Part shown: positions 1-10,469 of the stretch, in pieces
Layout: every line of letters begins with the position of its first letter
Numbering within the stretch: the first letter of the stretch is position 1
Assembly (NCBI GenBank): GCA_030704615.1
Contig: CM060733.1
Span: 72,356,001-72,416,000, forward strand
Origin: Takakia lepidozioides
Lineage: Eukaryota > Streptophyta > Takakiopsida > Takakiales > Takakiaceae
Direction: 5' to 3'
Length of the DNA: 60,000 bases
Notes under the pieces: model-generated
What the model was told of the DNA's origin: nothing
The model's input: only the letters and a program-made list of their open reading frames with translations
Databases searched by the model: none
Made by a program: the position numbers and the translations under genes

Positions 1-183
1 TACAAGATTGGACATGATATTATGAATTATTTATACATAAAAGTACATGGCTACAGCATTTGAGAGCAACAAGCCTAGTGAGGTTGCAACCTGCATAAAT
101 CTACACTGTTTGAGCCCATGGAGACAACTATCCGCCAACTATCAATTGTACACACCCGAAGTGATGAGGTACGCTAGAATCGA

Positions 184-588
184 TTATAAATCCAGAGTGA
201 TCCTCCCTTCTGCAATTGCTCTTCTCAAGGCCTGGTTGAAAAACTCTACATCAACCACCTCCCTCGAAGACGAGATTGGCCTTCCTGGGAAAATTATGCC
301 TCTGCCTCCATGACCAGCTGTACTTAATCTATTCCCAGCTTTTCCTCCTTCGCTGGAGACAAGTGCTACCACCATGCTCATGCAAGCATCCCTCAGGCGT
401 CCGAGGAATCTGCAAGGGAGAACCCTGCGAGCGAGACCATCTTTCTTTCTATTAATGAACCCTTTCAACTTTACAATCCTCAGCCTCCTCATCTTGACGA
501 CAAATGGCTGGTTAATGCGGGTATAATTCCTTCTCATCAGCAGCCTCGAAACTTCGTGGTACAGCCCCACTCGAGCTCGGTCCCCCAT
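184..588 (-). CDS. small basic plant protein, function unknown
   Basis: Single-exon ORF of 134 residues. The N-terminal half is rich in Arg and Lys, with a stretch reading RRLRIVKLKGF (about residues 34-44) and then CRFLGRLRDACMSMV (about 59-73). Short land-plant proteins with a basic RRLR..KLK block followed by a LRDAYV-like block are common and mostly unnamed, and this ORF has that layout. No signal peptide or membrane segment is apparent. The start is the first ATG of the frame; no convincing TATA box was found upstream. It is not embedded in repeats, so a host gene is plausible. Family assignment comes from memory of the pattern, not from a search; it could also be a chance ORF. Confidence 0.5.
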   Translation of the reverse strand: MGDRARVGLYHEVSRLLMRRNYTRINQPFVVKMRRLRIVKLKGFINRKKDGLARRVLPCRFLGRLRDACMSMVVALVSSEGGKAGNRLSTAGHGGRGIIFPGRPISSSREVVDVEFFNQALRRAIAEGRITLDL

Positions 589-1403
589 GTTTGTCGAGCA
601 CCCTGCTCTTACTTCTCACAGATAATGTTCACCTTTGGAATTGATTCTGCCGTGCAGACACCGCCTCCTCTCAGGGCAACCTGACTTGATGCGCGTTCCT
701 TAGACAAAAGAGATGAGACCCTTTTGCGTTCATGTGAGAATCCAAAGAAAGCAGCGTTTGGGGAACGAGTACATAGCTAGTTCTCTTCTGGAGCAGAATG
801 CCGGATCGTACAGATCTAAATCTGCGCGGAAAGCAAGCACGAGTCTGAAACGTCTACGGGTTTGAGGAGAAACAAGTTCATTCTACTGTGCCAGAGGCAC
901 AGATCATAGAGTCGGTGACTCGTGGGATACATCCGGCTTTCGAGAAAAGAACACGAGGATAAACGACGACGGGTGGAGCCAAAGCTTATAAATGGGAGGG
1001 TGTTGCAGGTCAACACTCTAAAGAGTGTGGGCCCAACGGACGCGGTATTGACTCGAGCTATTCCTTTCCCTCTTCCCCAATTGCAAATCGCCAGATGTGA
1101 AAGTAGTATAGGGAAGTCCCTCTGAGAGTCTGATGGTGTACTGCGGTGGCCAAGTAGGGTAAGTTGGCCAACTATGACCGAACAGGCGTCTATGACCACC
1201 CCATTGACGCTCCTGTCAATGCCTATGACCATACGCTGCTAGTCCCAAGAGGGGTTTGCTATTCTATCAGCTACCAGTCATCAGCCATTAGTGTGACGTG
1301 GATGCGCAAACGGCGACCACATGGCAATATAATATTTTTTCTCGGCTGCCTGTAATTGTATGCTTGGATTTGTGAGAAACAATAATGAAAAATGACACGG
1401 GGT
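589..1403. other. no gene recognised
   Basis: Upstream flank of the 184-588 gene. It holds several short overlapping ORFs on both strands with no recognisable domain. A TATAAAT string lies near 985 on the plus strand with no convincing gene after it. Confidence 0.4.
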
Positions 1404-1640
1404 TGTAGTGACATGCCACCTTTGGCTGCCAAAGGTGGAGGCTGAACGGGAGAACATAAAGGTAAAAACAAAATAAATGGATGTCGAAAAATAAAATAAA
1501 AATAAAAATAGAACCAACATTGTACTGACATGCACCTTTGGCTGCCGAAGGTGGAGGCTGAGCGGGAGAACATAAAGGTAAAAACGAAATAAATGGATGT
1601 TGGGGAAAAAAAAAAAAAAAAAAAAAAAACCAACATGAGA
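1404..1640. repeat. tandem duplication, ~117-bp unit containing a hairpin
   Basis: Two near-identical units, about 1404-1520 and 1521-1640, share a block from tgtagtgacatg to aaataaatggatgt with few differences. Unit 1 contains a 10-bp perfect inverted repeat ccacctttgg/ccaaaggtgg with a 3-nt loop (1416-1438); unit 2 has a slightly degraded version. Each unit ends in an A-rich tract, the second with more than 20 consecutive A residues, followed by ccaacat. The A tails and the duplication suggest a small retroposed or slippage-amplified repeat. Confidence 0.75.
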
Positions 1641-2314
1641 TATGGACTTCTAATGTGGAAGAATTCTGCACTAACGTGGAAGAATTCTGCATGTTTTTTA
1701 GCCGTTTTAATCTCTAGCTTGGATTATTGTATGCTACGGAAATATCCAATGATGCTGGTGAAAAATATATATATTTGTTGGACCGAAGTTGAACGAAGGT
1801 AGCTCTTCTGTCCTTGTATAAGGTACTTTTCGCTTTTTGGAATGTGATCTTTTATTTAATTTCAAACTCTAAAATTTATTTTTTTCCGGGCAAGTTCGTT
1901 GGGCAAATTGAAATGTTCTTGTTCACCTTCGTTGACCTTCGTCACTGATGGAATTGCGTTGGTAACTGACAGAATAGGAACTCTCGTCCCAAGACTGTCC
2001 ATCATTGTCATTTGGCAAACAATTGTTTGATAGAACCCCCCAAAAGCTGCGATTGGTCATAGGGGTTTGGGTGCACACAAACATTCTGTTTGGTTCGACT
2101 TTGAAAGCCTATAACTTTGTGTGAAATTCATGAAATCAAATAGTTCCAATTTTGTGGGTTGCCCCATACATGGGACACCTTACGAATTTTACCCGGGATA
2201 AAAACTAAAAACAACAAAAATTCACCGTTGGATTTTTCACCATCGTTATGTGAACGGTCATAGGCCAACATACCGTAATAGAGATTGCCCGGGGAGTTGA
2301 ATGCTATGAATTAG
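1641..2314. other. no gene recognised
   Basis: AT-rich intergenic sequence with only short ORFs. A direct repeat of gtggaagaattctgca occurs twice near 1654-1691. Nothing else is supported. Confidence 0.4.
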
Positions 2315-2379
2315 GTAGCGCACTGGAGCACCGCTACGGGCCTGCTACAGCCCATAGCGGCCGCACTCCAGTGCGCTAC
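2315..2379. repeat. compact 65-bp foldback (miniature inverted repeat)
   Basis: Outer arms gtagcgcactggag (2315-2328) and ctccagtgcgctac (2366-2379) are perfect 14-bp inverted complements. Inside lies a second pair, ccgctacgggc (2331-2341) and gcccatagcgg (2350-2360), with one mismatch. Almost the whole 65 bp folds on itself with a loop of 8 nt. Terminal inverted repeats starting GTAGCGCACTGGAG look like the ends of a DNA transposon reduced to its termini. No clear target duplication was identified. Confidence 0.7.
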
Positions 2380-2655
2380 AGGACGCAATGTCACTGTTGC
2401 TAAGGATGGAGCAGGTCATAAAGTGACCTGCTGAGTAGGTCTTTCAGCCCTGTCACATCATGAAGGACACATGAAGGACACAAAATACGAGACGAAAAGA
2501 AGGACACATGCTACAGGAAATAGCAGGCCTCCTCGTACGCAATCAAAACCTGCCACGTCCGCGAGATGCTCACGGCAGTGCCTTACGACATCCTAGTCAG
2601 CGCCCCCAACCCCGGCCCACCCCGCCCTCGTCTGGACGAGCCACCCCCCGCGCGG

Positions 2656-2792
2656 TCCAATATCTATGTGGCTTGATTTTATTACGCACGCGTGATCTGA
2701 CAGGTTCCGCCTGCGAGGCACAGCCGGGGAACTCCCCCCTCCGGCAGCCTCGTAGGCTGGAAGCCCCATGTCAAATCCTCCCCACCCCCCTC
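2656..2792 (-). repeat. dispersed repeat, inverted copy of 29934-30072
   Basis: Read on the minus strand, this matches 29934-30072 over about 135 bp with substitutions and small gaps: both run gaggatttgacatggggc/gatgatttgacatggggc, then a GC-rich core, and end in aataaaatcaagccacat. The ending in an A-rich segment and the 27-kb separation indicate a dispersed, possibly SINE-like, element. No RNA polymerase III box was confidently identified. Confidence 0.65.
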
Positions 2793-5593
2793 TGAGACCT
2801 CCGCCCGCCCGTCCGTGCTCGCTCGCCCGTCCCCTCCCCATCTAGGGAATAGCAAAAAGGCCGTGTTGCGGGACGCCATAAAAATGAGAGTTTTGGGCTA
2901 GCTTGGGGCGCTGTCTGGGGTCTAGACCATGGACCAAACCAGGTCTGGGCCTGGGACTGGACGTCCTGCACCCCAGTCCATACAGGGAACTCATTGGGAA
3001 CAAATTTCGGCTGCTGCCCATCCTTTCTTGTTGTCCCGGGGTTGCAGTGGCCCGGGCTTAGAAAGCCCGGGAAAGATTCGCTAGCCCTGGGTAAATATTC
3101 CCTGGACCCAGGGAAAGATTCTTTACCATGGGATATGAAGACACCCGAGAAATATTTTAGAAGAATATTCCTTGATCCCTTTAACCCTGGGTTTACATAA
3201 GGCAATTTTCATCCGTCGACCATATATTCTACATTGCGTATTTTCTAGGTGTCTCGTGTACGAGAGCACTGCCTCTCTCGCCAAACAACAAAGGCGTCGT
3301 TTTTACTGACCATCCGTTTTCCTTCCTGTTTGTTGGATCTCGTAAAATGTCTCTTACAGGACTCCAAAGATACTTGCAAAATACCCCCAAGCAGTTCGGC
3401 AGAGGTCAAGGAGATAGGCGGAGGGAAAAGCTCAAACATTAAAGCTGTTGCTGGAATGTTTATGTGGAAAAGGGGAAAGCAGCGGCAACAGGAGATAGTC
3501 GCAAGGTCCCTCCAACTTTGGGGAATGCAGAAGGGAGGGTAGAGGTCAAGGAGGTAGGTGCAAAGAAAAGCTCCAGTTGTTGCGTCTCATATTTTAGGCA
3601 AATAGGACCTCTCTAAGACTTGTTGTGTATTCTGTAAATTATTATTTGCATATGGCAGTTGGCAAAGCTACCACACAAGATTTGCCTACATGATGTTATG
3701 GCGCACACAGTTTCTTTCTAATAAGAAGTAAAGAAAGAGAAGTGAAGAAAAGATATTTGTAACCGACATGGAGGAGAGGAAGAGTATGTATTTGTGTATG
3801 GCAGCAATTGTCATGTGCTGTGTGTGTGGGGGGTTTAGGATTTCCAGACAGAGAGTATACTGTCAAAAAGAGCACAGTTCATTCGGACGGGACAGAAAGG
3901 TGAACTGGAAGTGGATTCTGATAGGCCAGAGCCACAAGGGCCTCTGTCCATTAATGCCTGACGAGGTATTCCTTGGCAATCAGGACAATGAAAATTCACA
4001 TCTGCATATATGCGTATCTTTTATATCTTCAGATTAGGAAAGTCTGCGGTTGTCCGTCATTGGTTGACGCTAGACTCTGACACTCTAGGAACCCGCTTCT
4101 GAACATTTGTCAAAGCTGTGAAGAGTTGCCACTCCCTATACAAAAATTGTACGTTAAGTTGCATATAGGGCTATGTTCGGTTGGGAGAAAGTTTAGAGAT
4201 GGAGTATCATCTAGGGGACAGTTTGTCCTGCAACTGAGCTCCCTCATCCACATCTGGGGTAACTTTCTTGGCTTATCCAAAAGTTGTCTGATTTGGATTT
4301 TATGAGTTCCTTCTGAGTTCTTGGTCTGGAGGACTGTGCTTGGTGTTATGTGCAAGCATGGACTCACAAAGTACATCTTACTTTCCGAAGGAGGATTTTA
4401 TGTGCTTAGAGGATCTTAATGGAGGGCCAAAGTTCAGAATTTTGACATCAGTAAAAGTCAGCAACGAAAGATTAGCTGACTAGCTTACAGATAGACTGTG
4501 CTTATCTCCTTTATTTGTGTGACTTGTGGTTCTTATTGGCTGGCATTGTGTCAGTTTGTCTTCCTTGAGAAGATATTGCTTAAAAGTTTCTTAGCACCTT
4601 CTTCAGTTCCACACTGTGCCTTGCTTTCCATGCCTTTTCTGCATAATGAAAGCCCGGAGGCCTGCTCTGTGCAATTGCATCAGTGCAGAGGAGATACTCA
4701 GGATACACATTGGCACTCAAATCTACCTCTGGAGATCCTAAGTGTTAGCAGGACTGTTTTGCAGGTTGTTCTTGTCTTTGCTCCGGGAAGAATCTCAAGA
4801 CAACGATCCAAATCCCAGTGTCAGGGCCCCTCTTTGCTGGATATGCGTCCCTTATTTGGTGCTCCGATGGTTTTTAGATGCTTTCAAACATTCAAGCTGT
4901 TTTAAACAAATACGACGTTTGAAGAGGTACGGCTATACCAGGAAAAACAACTACCATGTTGGAGTGTCTGACTCATTATAATCCATTTTTCAAGAAGATT
5001 TTGTTCAGCTAGGTTGGGACAGCTCTGCTTTATGTCAGACCTTGTGTTTCACGAAGATTCACCAGCCAGGCAGATGTATTTTGACATGCACATCATAGGT
5101 TCAGTGTCTTGTACTTGATACCAGTCTGTGGCTTGAAGGTTGATGGTGCAACTGACCTTCTTTACCAGTTATTCGAAGATCTGGTCATGTCTCTTGGGTT
5201 GGGAACTTTTGGAGGGGGTCGACTTGCATTGACTGGCCTCACCAACTAAGTTCTTTTTCTATGGACATGTTTGTCAAGTAGATGCTTGAATTAGTGTTTC
5301 ATTCCAGAGCTCCATGCCCGGGAGGGGTTTGATGAGTTTTTGGTGAAATTTTGGCAGATTATGAGTCTTTGTGCTCCAGAGTGGGATAGAAGTGGCAAAG
5401 TACTAGATGCGATCACTCCAACAAACTGTTTTTTTTTCTGCGGTGAAAGGAAAAAGAGGATTCTGTCCATCAGTATAGAGGCCATCTTTTGCACTTAGCC
5501 TTCGTGTAAGTCTTGCTTCTCTGTGTCTTTTTTAGATGGATTGCTTGAATTTATGCCGAGAAGTATACTTCTGTTGAATAGTTTCAATGGAGG
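2793..5593. other. region upstream of the PIF remnant, no gene recognised
   Basis: Short ORFs only. 3040-3190 contains repeated cccggg and ccctggg/cccaggg words that can pair. A gaggtcaaggag..tagg..aaaagctc block occurs twice (about 3402 and 3542). The part just before 5594 could be the leader of the PIF gene, but no splice sites or promoter were resolved. Confidence 0.35.
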
Positions 5594-6150
5594 ATGCCTG
5601 AAGTGCACATGGGCTCTTATTTTTGCACTTCCGGTGATTTTTTTACGCCGGAGCATGCCTGCGCAAAACCATCATGCACTGAGGATGGGCATGTAACAAT
5701 GCAGGGCCAAAGCAGCAAAGGGAGTAAATCACAGTGGCAACTGACCTACTCCCCTCATTGGACCAATGGGCAAGAAACTGAAGAAGTGGTGGTTCCGCCA
5801 AAGCCACCCACCCCTGTCAAGGATTCCATGCTGGAAGCAGTAGTGAATGAGACAGCTGCTGGAGCCCCAGCACCCTCTAACAACAATATCCAAGATGATG
5901 AAATGGTGTCCTGGTTACAATATCCCCTCGATGATTCATTGGAAAGGAACTATTGCTCAGATTTTTTTGGAAAGCTGCCAAGTTCAAATATTGCAGGTCT
6001 TGAAGGATTCGCTTGTTGTTGGCCAGGGAGTAGGCCGAGGTCAGCGGCTGCCTCTACCAGCCACTACAAGGACGAGTGCTAAGTCTGCTATGGCATTAGG
6101 GGCTAGGCGTGCTGTGGGTCTAACATCATAGGCAGGGGCTGAGGCCTTCA
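5594..6150 (+). pseudogene. PIF-type (phytochrome-interacting factor) bHLH gene fragment, 5' part
   Basis: The 162-residue frame carries GHVTMQGQSSK (near residue 33), which resembles the active-phytochrome-B-binding region of PIFs, and a clear conserved block DDEMVSWLQYPLDDSL followed by NYCSDFFGKLP (about residues 101-128). PIFs are nuclear bHLH transcription factors degraded after binding phytochrome. Signs of decay: the Glu-Leu pair normally opening the phytochrome-B motif reads Lys-Pro, and PIF-like sequence leaves this frame near 6000 and continues in the frame of 5847-6131 (TSAKSAMALGARRAVGL) up to a stop at 6129. The bHLH domain is absent. The piece ends at the LTR element at 6151; the same frame resumes after 19532. 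Confidence 0.7.
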
Positions 6151-7215
6151 TGTTAGAGGACTGTCTGGGACTTAGACACTTTTACGGGATCTGTGGGGTA
6201 CTCTTAATTTTTGCACAGACTGAGACCAACAGGAGCCTTAGGGGTGACAGCAGCGCACTTTAGGGGGGGGGGGGGGGTTACACAGTCCGTCATAGCCAAC
6301 ACAGCCCGTCACAGCCGACACAGCCCGTCACAGTCTGACACAGCCCGTCACAGCCAACACAGCTCGTCACAGTCCGACACAGCCCGTCACAGCTTCGCAC
6401 AGCCGACACAGCCCGACACAGCCCAACACAGTCGCACAGCCAGTCACAGCCCAACACAGCCCGTCACAGTTTCACACAGCCAGTCACAGCTTGACACGGC
6501 TGTCACGACCATAGGGAACGGATAGCAGGACAGGGAACGACTGTGGGGAACAACATCTGCGAATGGAACATGTTAGTTCACGGATGACGGTTAGTGAGGG
6601 AAACGGTTAGAACAACGGGTAGGAAGATAAAGCCAGGAGCAAGGACTGGAAAAGGATCAATTCTTGGATCACTTCTTGGGGAATCACTGCTGGAAGGAGT
6701 TCGGGGGCACTTCTTGGGGGGACTTCGGACATCACTTGGTGGAAATCAGAACTAGGAAATGAAGCGGAGAGCGCATCTCTGAGCAGAAAGAGGGAGAGCA
6801 CGGAGTAGGAGAAGAACGATCTATTGATACTTGCTGAATGCAAGAAGTAGAGTTGTAATGTAGAGCAGAATAGAGATACCATGGCTGCAGCCTGATACTT
6901 GATAGATATTAATCTGATACATACTTCATACTCACACTGTGTAGAGAGATCTGAGTGAAGCTGTGGAATGGATGGATGAGTTGATGGAATCCGATAGATT
7001 GCTGAAGGAAACTGATACTTAATTACCAACAGTAAGGTAACTAGCTAACATGAATGCGGGAAGGAAAACAAATAGGAAACACCCCCATGATACACTAGCT
7101 GTAGGTCATGACTGATTGTTCTGAGCGGGCTGAGTGCTTAGAGATTTCCAACTCTTCTATCTTGGAGTTTCCGCCTCGGATAGTGAAGGGATGGGTGAGT
7201 AAAAGCCGCGCGACA
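6151..7215 (+). repeat. 5' LTR
   Basis: 1065 bp, TG...CA ends. It contains a poly-G run near 6255-6270 and a decamer array (6281-6512). It is nearly identical to the 3' LTR outside those slippery tracts, and its last ~110 bp also encode the start of the leader ORF. Confidence 0.93.
6281..6512 (+). repeat. LTR-borne CACAGCC decamer array
   Basis: About 23 imperfect copies of a 10-bp unit of the type cacagcccgt/cacagccaac. The same array occurs in the 3' LTR (about 18581-18817) with different copy numbers, inside the element after pol (13925-14140), and in reverse complement in the two other LTRs at 36550-36760 and 48470-48660. Confidence 0.85.
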
Positions 7216-7803
7216 TTTGGCGACCATACTGGGGAACTGGGTCATGAACAACCAGATGTGACAGGCATCTGGTGGGATCATGGTGGTTGGAGAATTAAAG
7301 AATTTGATGTGAATCAAATTCTTTGTGAAACTGAGAAGGAAAGATTGTCTAAACGATTCTTTCAGAGGTTCTTGGAATTGCCATACGATTGTAAAGAAAA
7401 CATTCTTAAGAGAGTGCATGATGCTGACCCTGAATGGGGTCTGGAGAAAGGAGTGATAAAGATTTACCAGGTGGCCTGTAGAGGAAGAGCACGTTGGTTA
7501 CCAACACTGGTTTATGTGATAGCATTGCTATCCATTAAGCGAGTAGAGTTTGAAGGCTGGGAGGAAAGAAAGGTGAATGTTTATACTCATATGCATGAAG
7601 AGCTTGTACTGGTAAAGAATTGGATTCCAAAGGATATTTTGTGGATCAAACTCACACCAAGAACAGCTTCCCAGACTTGTTTGCCATATGGTTATATGGT
7701 AACGGAGACTTCTAGTATAGCCAAGGGTGCATTGAAGCTTGAAAGAAACCCAGGCATATACGAGAGATATTACAGAAGAGAGTTTTGGTTATTGCCACAT
7801 TAA
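7108..7803 (+). CDS. LTR element leader ORF upstream of gag (unknown function)
   Basis: 231-residue open frame beginning inside the 5' LTR and crossing the primer-binding site, so translation as annotated would start in the LTR; a later internal start is possible. The protein is Trp-rich (GIWWDHGGW near residue 54) and charged, without zinc finger or membrane segment. A homologous copy lies at 47254-47949 minus, split by a stop. Extra ORFs before gag are known from Ogre-type elements, where their role is unknown. Good conservation between two diverged copies suggests it was a functional protein. Confidence 0.7.
   Translation: MTDCSERAECLEISNSSILEFPPRIVKGWVSKSRATFGDHTGELGHEQPDVTGIWWDHGGWRIKEFDVNQILCETEKERLSKRFFQRFLELPYDCKENILKRVHDADPEWGLEKGVIKIYQVACRGRARWLPTLVYVIALLSIKRVEFEGWEERKVNVYTHMHEELVLVKNWIPKDILWIKLTPRTASQTCLPYGYMVTETSSIAKGALKLERNPGIYERYYRREFWLLPH
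7218..7235 (+). other. primer-binding site (PBS)
   Basis: tggcgaccatactgggga, two bases after the LTR end. The TGG start complements a tRNA CCA tail, and the tggcga...tgggga style recalls PBSs described for Ogre/Tat elements. The tRNA species was not verified. The same site follows the LTR at 47842 on the minus strand. Confidence 0.75.
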
Positions 7804-7824
7804 AAGAAATGAAAGACATGGGAC

Positions 7825-9217
7825 ATGAGTGATGAAAGAGAAGCTAGACGCCAGAGATATTCAGCAAAAAGAGAAAGCTATCTGAAAGCTAATTATCCAT
7901 ATCTTTGGGAGAGAGGAATAGACATAGGGGAATCATCTGGACCTCTCACACCATTAAGATCAGAGAGTACATCACCCATACCGGAAAAACTAGAGTTGGA
8001 TGCCACTCCTTCTTGTTCTTTGCAAGAAAGATTAAGGGAATTGGTACGGGAAGAAGATCAATCACGAGGTGAAAGTGAGGTACATCCCTGGATAAAAGAT
8101 TTGACAGAAATCTTTGATAAGAGTTGGCATGGAACACCAAAAGCAGGAACTCCAGTTTCTGAGGCGGAAGGTGAAGAAGGAGGAGAGGATGTGGCAGAGC
8201 CAACGGAGAGTTCAGACTCTCCAACACAAGTTGAGTTACATGAGTGAAGAAGAAACCCAAGGGCAGAACTTGGAGGATGAAAATAGAGAGAAGAAATTGG
8301 AAGAGGAAGAGTATGAAGAAGTAGACCCAACAGCTGAGGTTGAGACTACAACCAGGACATCCCAACCCGTTGGACCTGGATCAAGTGGAGCACTTGGATC
8401 ACAGGCCAACGAAGGTGTCGGCTCAGGGGGATCAGGCAGGCTGCCTGGATCTGGCTCTGGGGGGACAGGGAGTGTGGGAAGTAGTACAACTGGAGCTGGG
8501 AATACTGTGAATATCGTGGGGCCAGTAGCAAGGAGTGCTCAAGGGCCACCACTTGGTGGAAGATCCACCACAACAACAACAGGTCCTGAAGGACCAGCAC
8601 CAGCAAGGGTGCCAGCACCTGTCAGTGGGCAGAAGGTAGGGCCACAGATGGCGTTACAACCAACACGGGCAAAACCACCTTTTCCAATATATTCAGGAAA
8701 AGGGGATCCCGATGTACACATTAGCCAATTTGAGCACATGTGTATAGTGAACAATGAGAATGGCGATGATGCCAAGATGAGATTGTTTCCTTGTTCACTT
8801 ATCAAGAAAGCAAGTGAATGGTATGCAAGATTCCCTGATAATCATTTCCTAACCTGGAATGGCTTGAATACAGCATTCCGAAATAGGTTCAGGACAAGTA
8901 AAACTGAGGATGAAGTGTATGGAAGTTTACAACAGTTAAAGCAAAAGAAGCATGAAACTGTTGAGGAGTATATGGAAAAGATGGAATTGATGATGAAAAA
9001 GCTGGCTGCTGTACCAGCACCAGGTTTACAGAAGACTTGGTTTGTGAGTGGACTAAAGCCAGAGTTGCAGAAGAAAGTGGATATGTTACCCCATAATACA
9101 GTGGAGGAGGCATTTGAAACTGCAAACAGAATTGAGCAATTGGGAATGCTCAGGAGAGAGAAAATGGATGATGAGGACTCTGAGGATAGTCAGATGAAGA
9201 AGAAGAGCAAGAACTAA
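7825..9217 (+). pseudogene. gag N-terminal part and capsid domain, frameshifted
   Basis: Two overlapping frames, 7825-8247 and 8114-9217. In the copy at 46409-47233 (minus) the equivalent sequence is one frame, so a frameshift near 8225 interrupts this copy. The first part is acidic and Ser/Pro-rich; then comes a Gly/Ser/Thr-rich linker (about 8350-8640). The capsid-type retrotransposon gag domain starts near 8670 (PPFPIYSGKGDPDVHISQF) and includes the Trp and LxPELQKKV features expected of this family. The product would assemble the virus-like particle. Confidence 0.85.
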
Positions 9218-9243
9218 AAAGGAAGAGTAAGAGAAAAGAGAAG

Positions 9244-10467
9244 TTGAAGAGGGATAACTATGAGAAAAGATTAGAAGAAATCTTGAAGAAGTATGCCACA
9301 GAGGCTGCAACACATTGGAGGAAGGGTGTATGGTGTGCAAAGTGCCAGAATGAAGGCCATACCACCACAGAATGCCACATGAAGGAGAAACACTGTACTA
9401 TCTGTAAAATGGATAACCATTCTACTGAGAATTGTTACTACAACAGAAGGACAGTTGCAAGAGAACCTAGGCAAGTAAGGGTGCATCAGGTGCAGCCCCA
9501 GCCAAGAAGAAACAATGATCAGGACCACTATGGTAGGTCTGGTGGTTATAACAATGGCATGGAAGGGAGAGGTAATTCAAGAGGGAATTACCAAGGAAAT
9601 TCCAGAGGCAACTATCAGGGTAATCCAAGGGGGAATTACCAGCCCAGGAATCAGGATTACAGAAATAATCCAAGAGCAGACCAAGGGCGAGGACCCAATG
9701 GTGAAGAACTATGTTACTATTGTAATCAGCCAGGACATCGCAAGGCAGCCTGTTCATTCTGGATTAGACACCAGAATGAGATGAGAGCTCCTGTGAATGA
9801 GGGCCCAGTGGTGGCAGCTCACATGGTTAGGCCATGTGTTGTACCAGAAGTAAGTACAATGATAGTAACAAGAAGCAAAGCCAAACTAATACCTCCAGTA
9901 GTTGAGGAAGATGATGATAATGAAGGTGGCAGTGATATGCCTGAAGATGATGAGGCTTGGAGAGATGAGAAGGAACTGCACAAGGAAGTGGCAGATACCA
10001 TAAGGGAAATGCAGAAGAGTACTGATATTCCTGTGGCAGATTCCTCTGATTCTGATGGAGAAGAAGAAGTGAGTGAGGATGAAAGGAAGAAAGAAGCTGC
10101 AGACATGCAAAGTAATGAAGGGACTTTGGCTGAAGTAATATGCCAGACCAAAGCGGAGATTACCATTGGACAGCTATTGGCTGTGGCACCTTATTGTAGA
10201 CACAGGCTGTATCAAGCAATCAATCGAATTGCCCAGGAGACAGGAAACACAGACCTGAACAGCAAGGTGACCAGTTATAATGTGAAGCCGGAAGGGCGAG
10301 AAACAGTCATGGACTTTGATGATTCTATGCCAGTAATCCAATTGAGAATTGGAAGCACAAAACTAACTGATGTACTGATAGATGGAGGCTCCGGAGTAAA
10401 TATCATGACAGACCAATTAAGGAAGAAGCTTGGTCTAAGTAACATGAAACCAGCCCATTTACAGTAA
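9244..10467 (+). CDS. gag C-terminus (three zinc knuckles) and aspartic protease
   Basis: 407-residue frame. Three CX2CX4HX4C knuckles: CAKCQNEGHTTTEC (about residue 31), CTICKMDNHSTENC (about 51) and CYYCNQPGHRKAAC (about 157), separated by an Asn/Gly/Arg-rich stretch with repeated GNYQGN-like units. These bind the element RNA. Near the end lies VLIDGGSGVNIM, a retropepsin active-site loop with DGGS in place of the common DTGA/DSGA, as in many plant Ty3 elements. The frame stops right after, probably by a small deletion, and the downstream frame opens at 10470. Confidence 0.88.
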   Translation: MKRDNYEKRLEEILKKYATEAATHWRKGVWCAKCQNEGHTTTECHMKEKHCTICKMDNHSTENCYYNRRTVAREPRQVRVHQVQPQPRRNNDQDHYGRSGGYNNGMEGRGNSRGNYQGNSRGNYQGNPRGNYQPRNQDYRNNPRADQGRGPNGEELCYYCNQPGHRKAACSFWIRHQNEMRAPVNEGPVVAAHMVRPCVVPEVSTMIVTRSKAKLIPPVVEEDDDNEGGSDMPEDDEAWRDEKELHKEVADTIREMQKSTDIPVADSSDSDGEEEVSEDERKKEAADMQSNEGTLAEVICQTKAEITIGQLLAVAPYCRHRLYQAINRIAQETGNTDLNSKVTSYNVKPEGRETVMDFDDSMPVIQLRIGSTKLTDVLIDGGSGVNIMTDQLRKKLGLSNMKPAHLQ

Positions 10468-10469
10468 CA

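Noticed and set aside
1271-1692. Phe/Ser-rich minus-strand ORFs
   Set aside because: Artefacts of the poly-A tract and the duplicated hairpin unit.
2593-2879. Gly/Arg-rich ORFs on the minus strand
   Set aside because: Translation of the GC-rich dispersed repeat and minisatellite; no conserved protein features.
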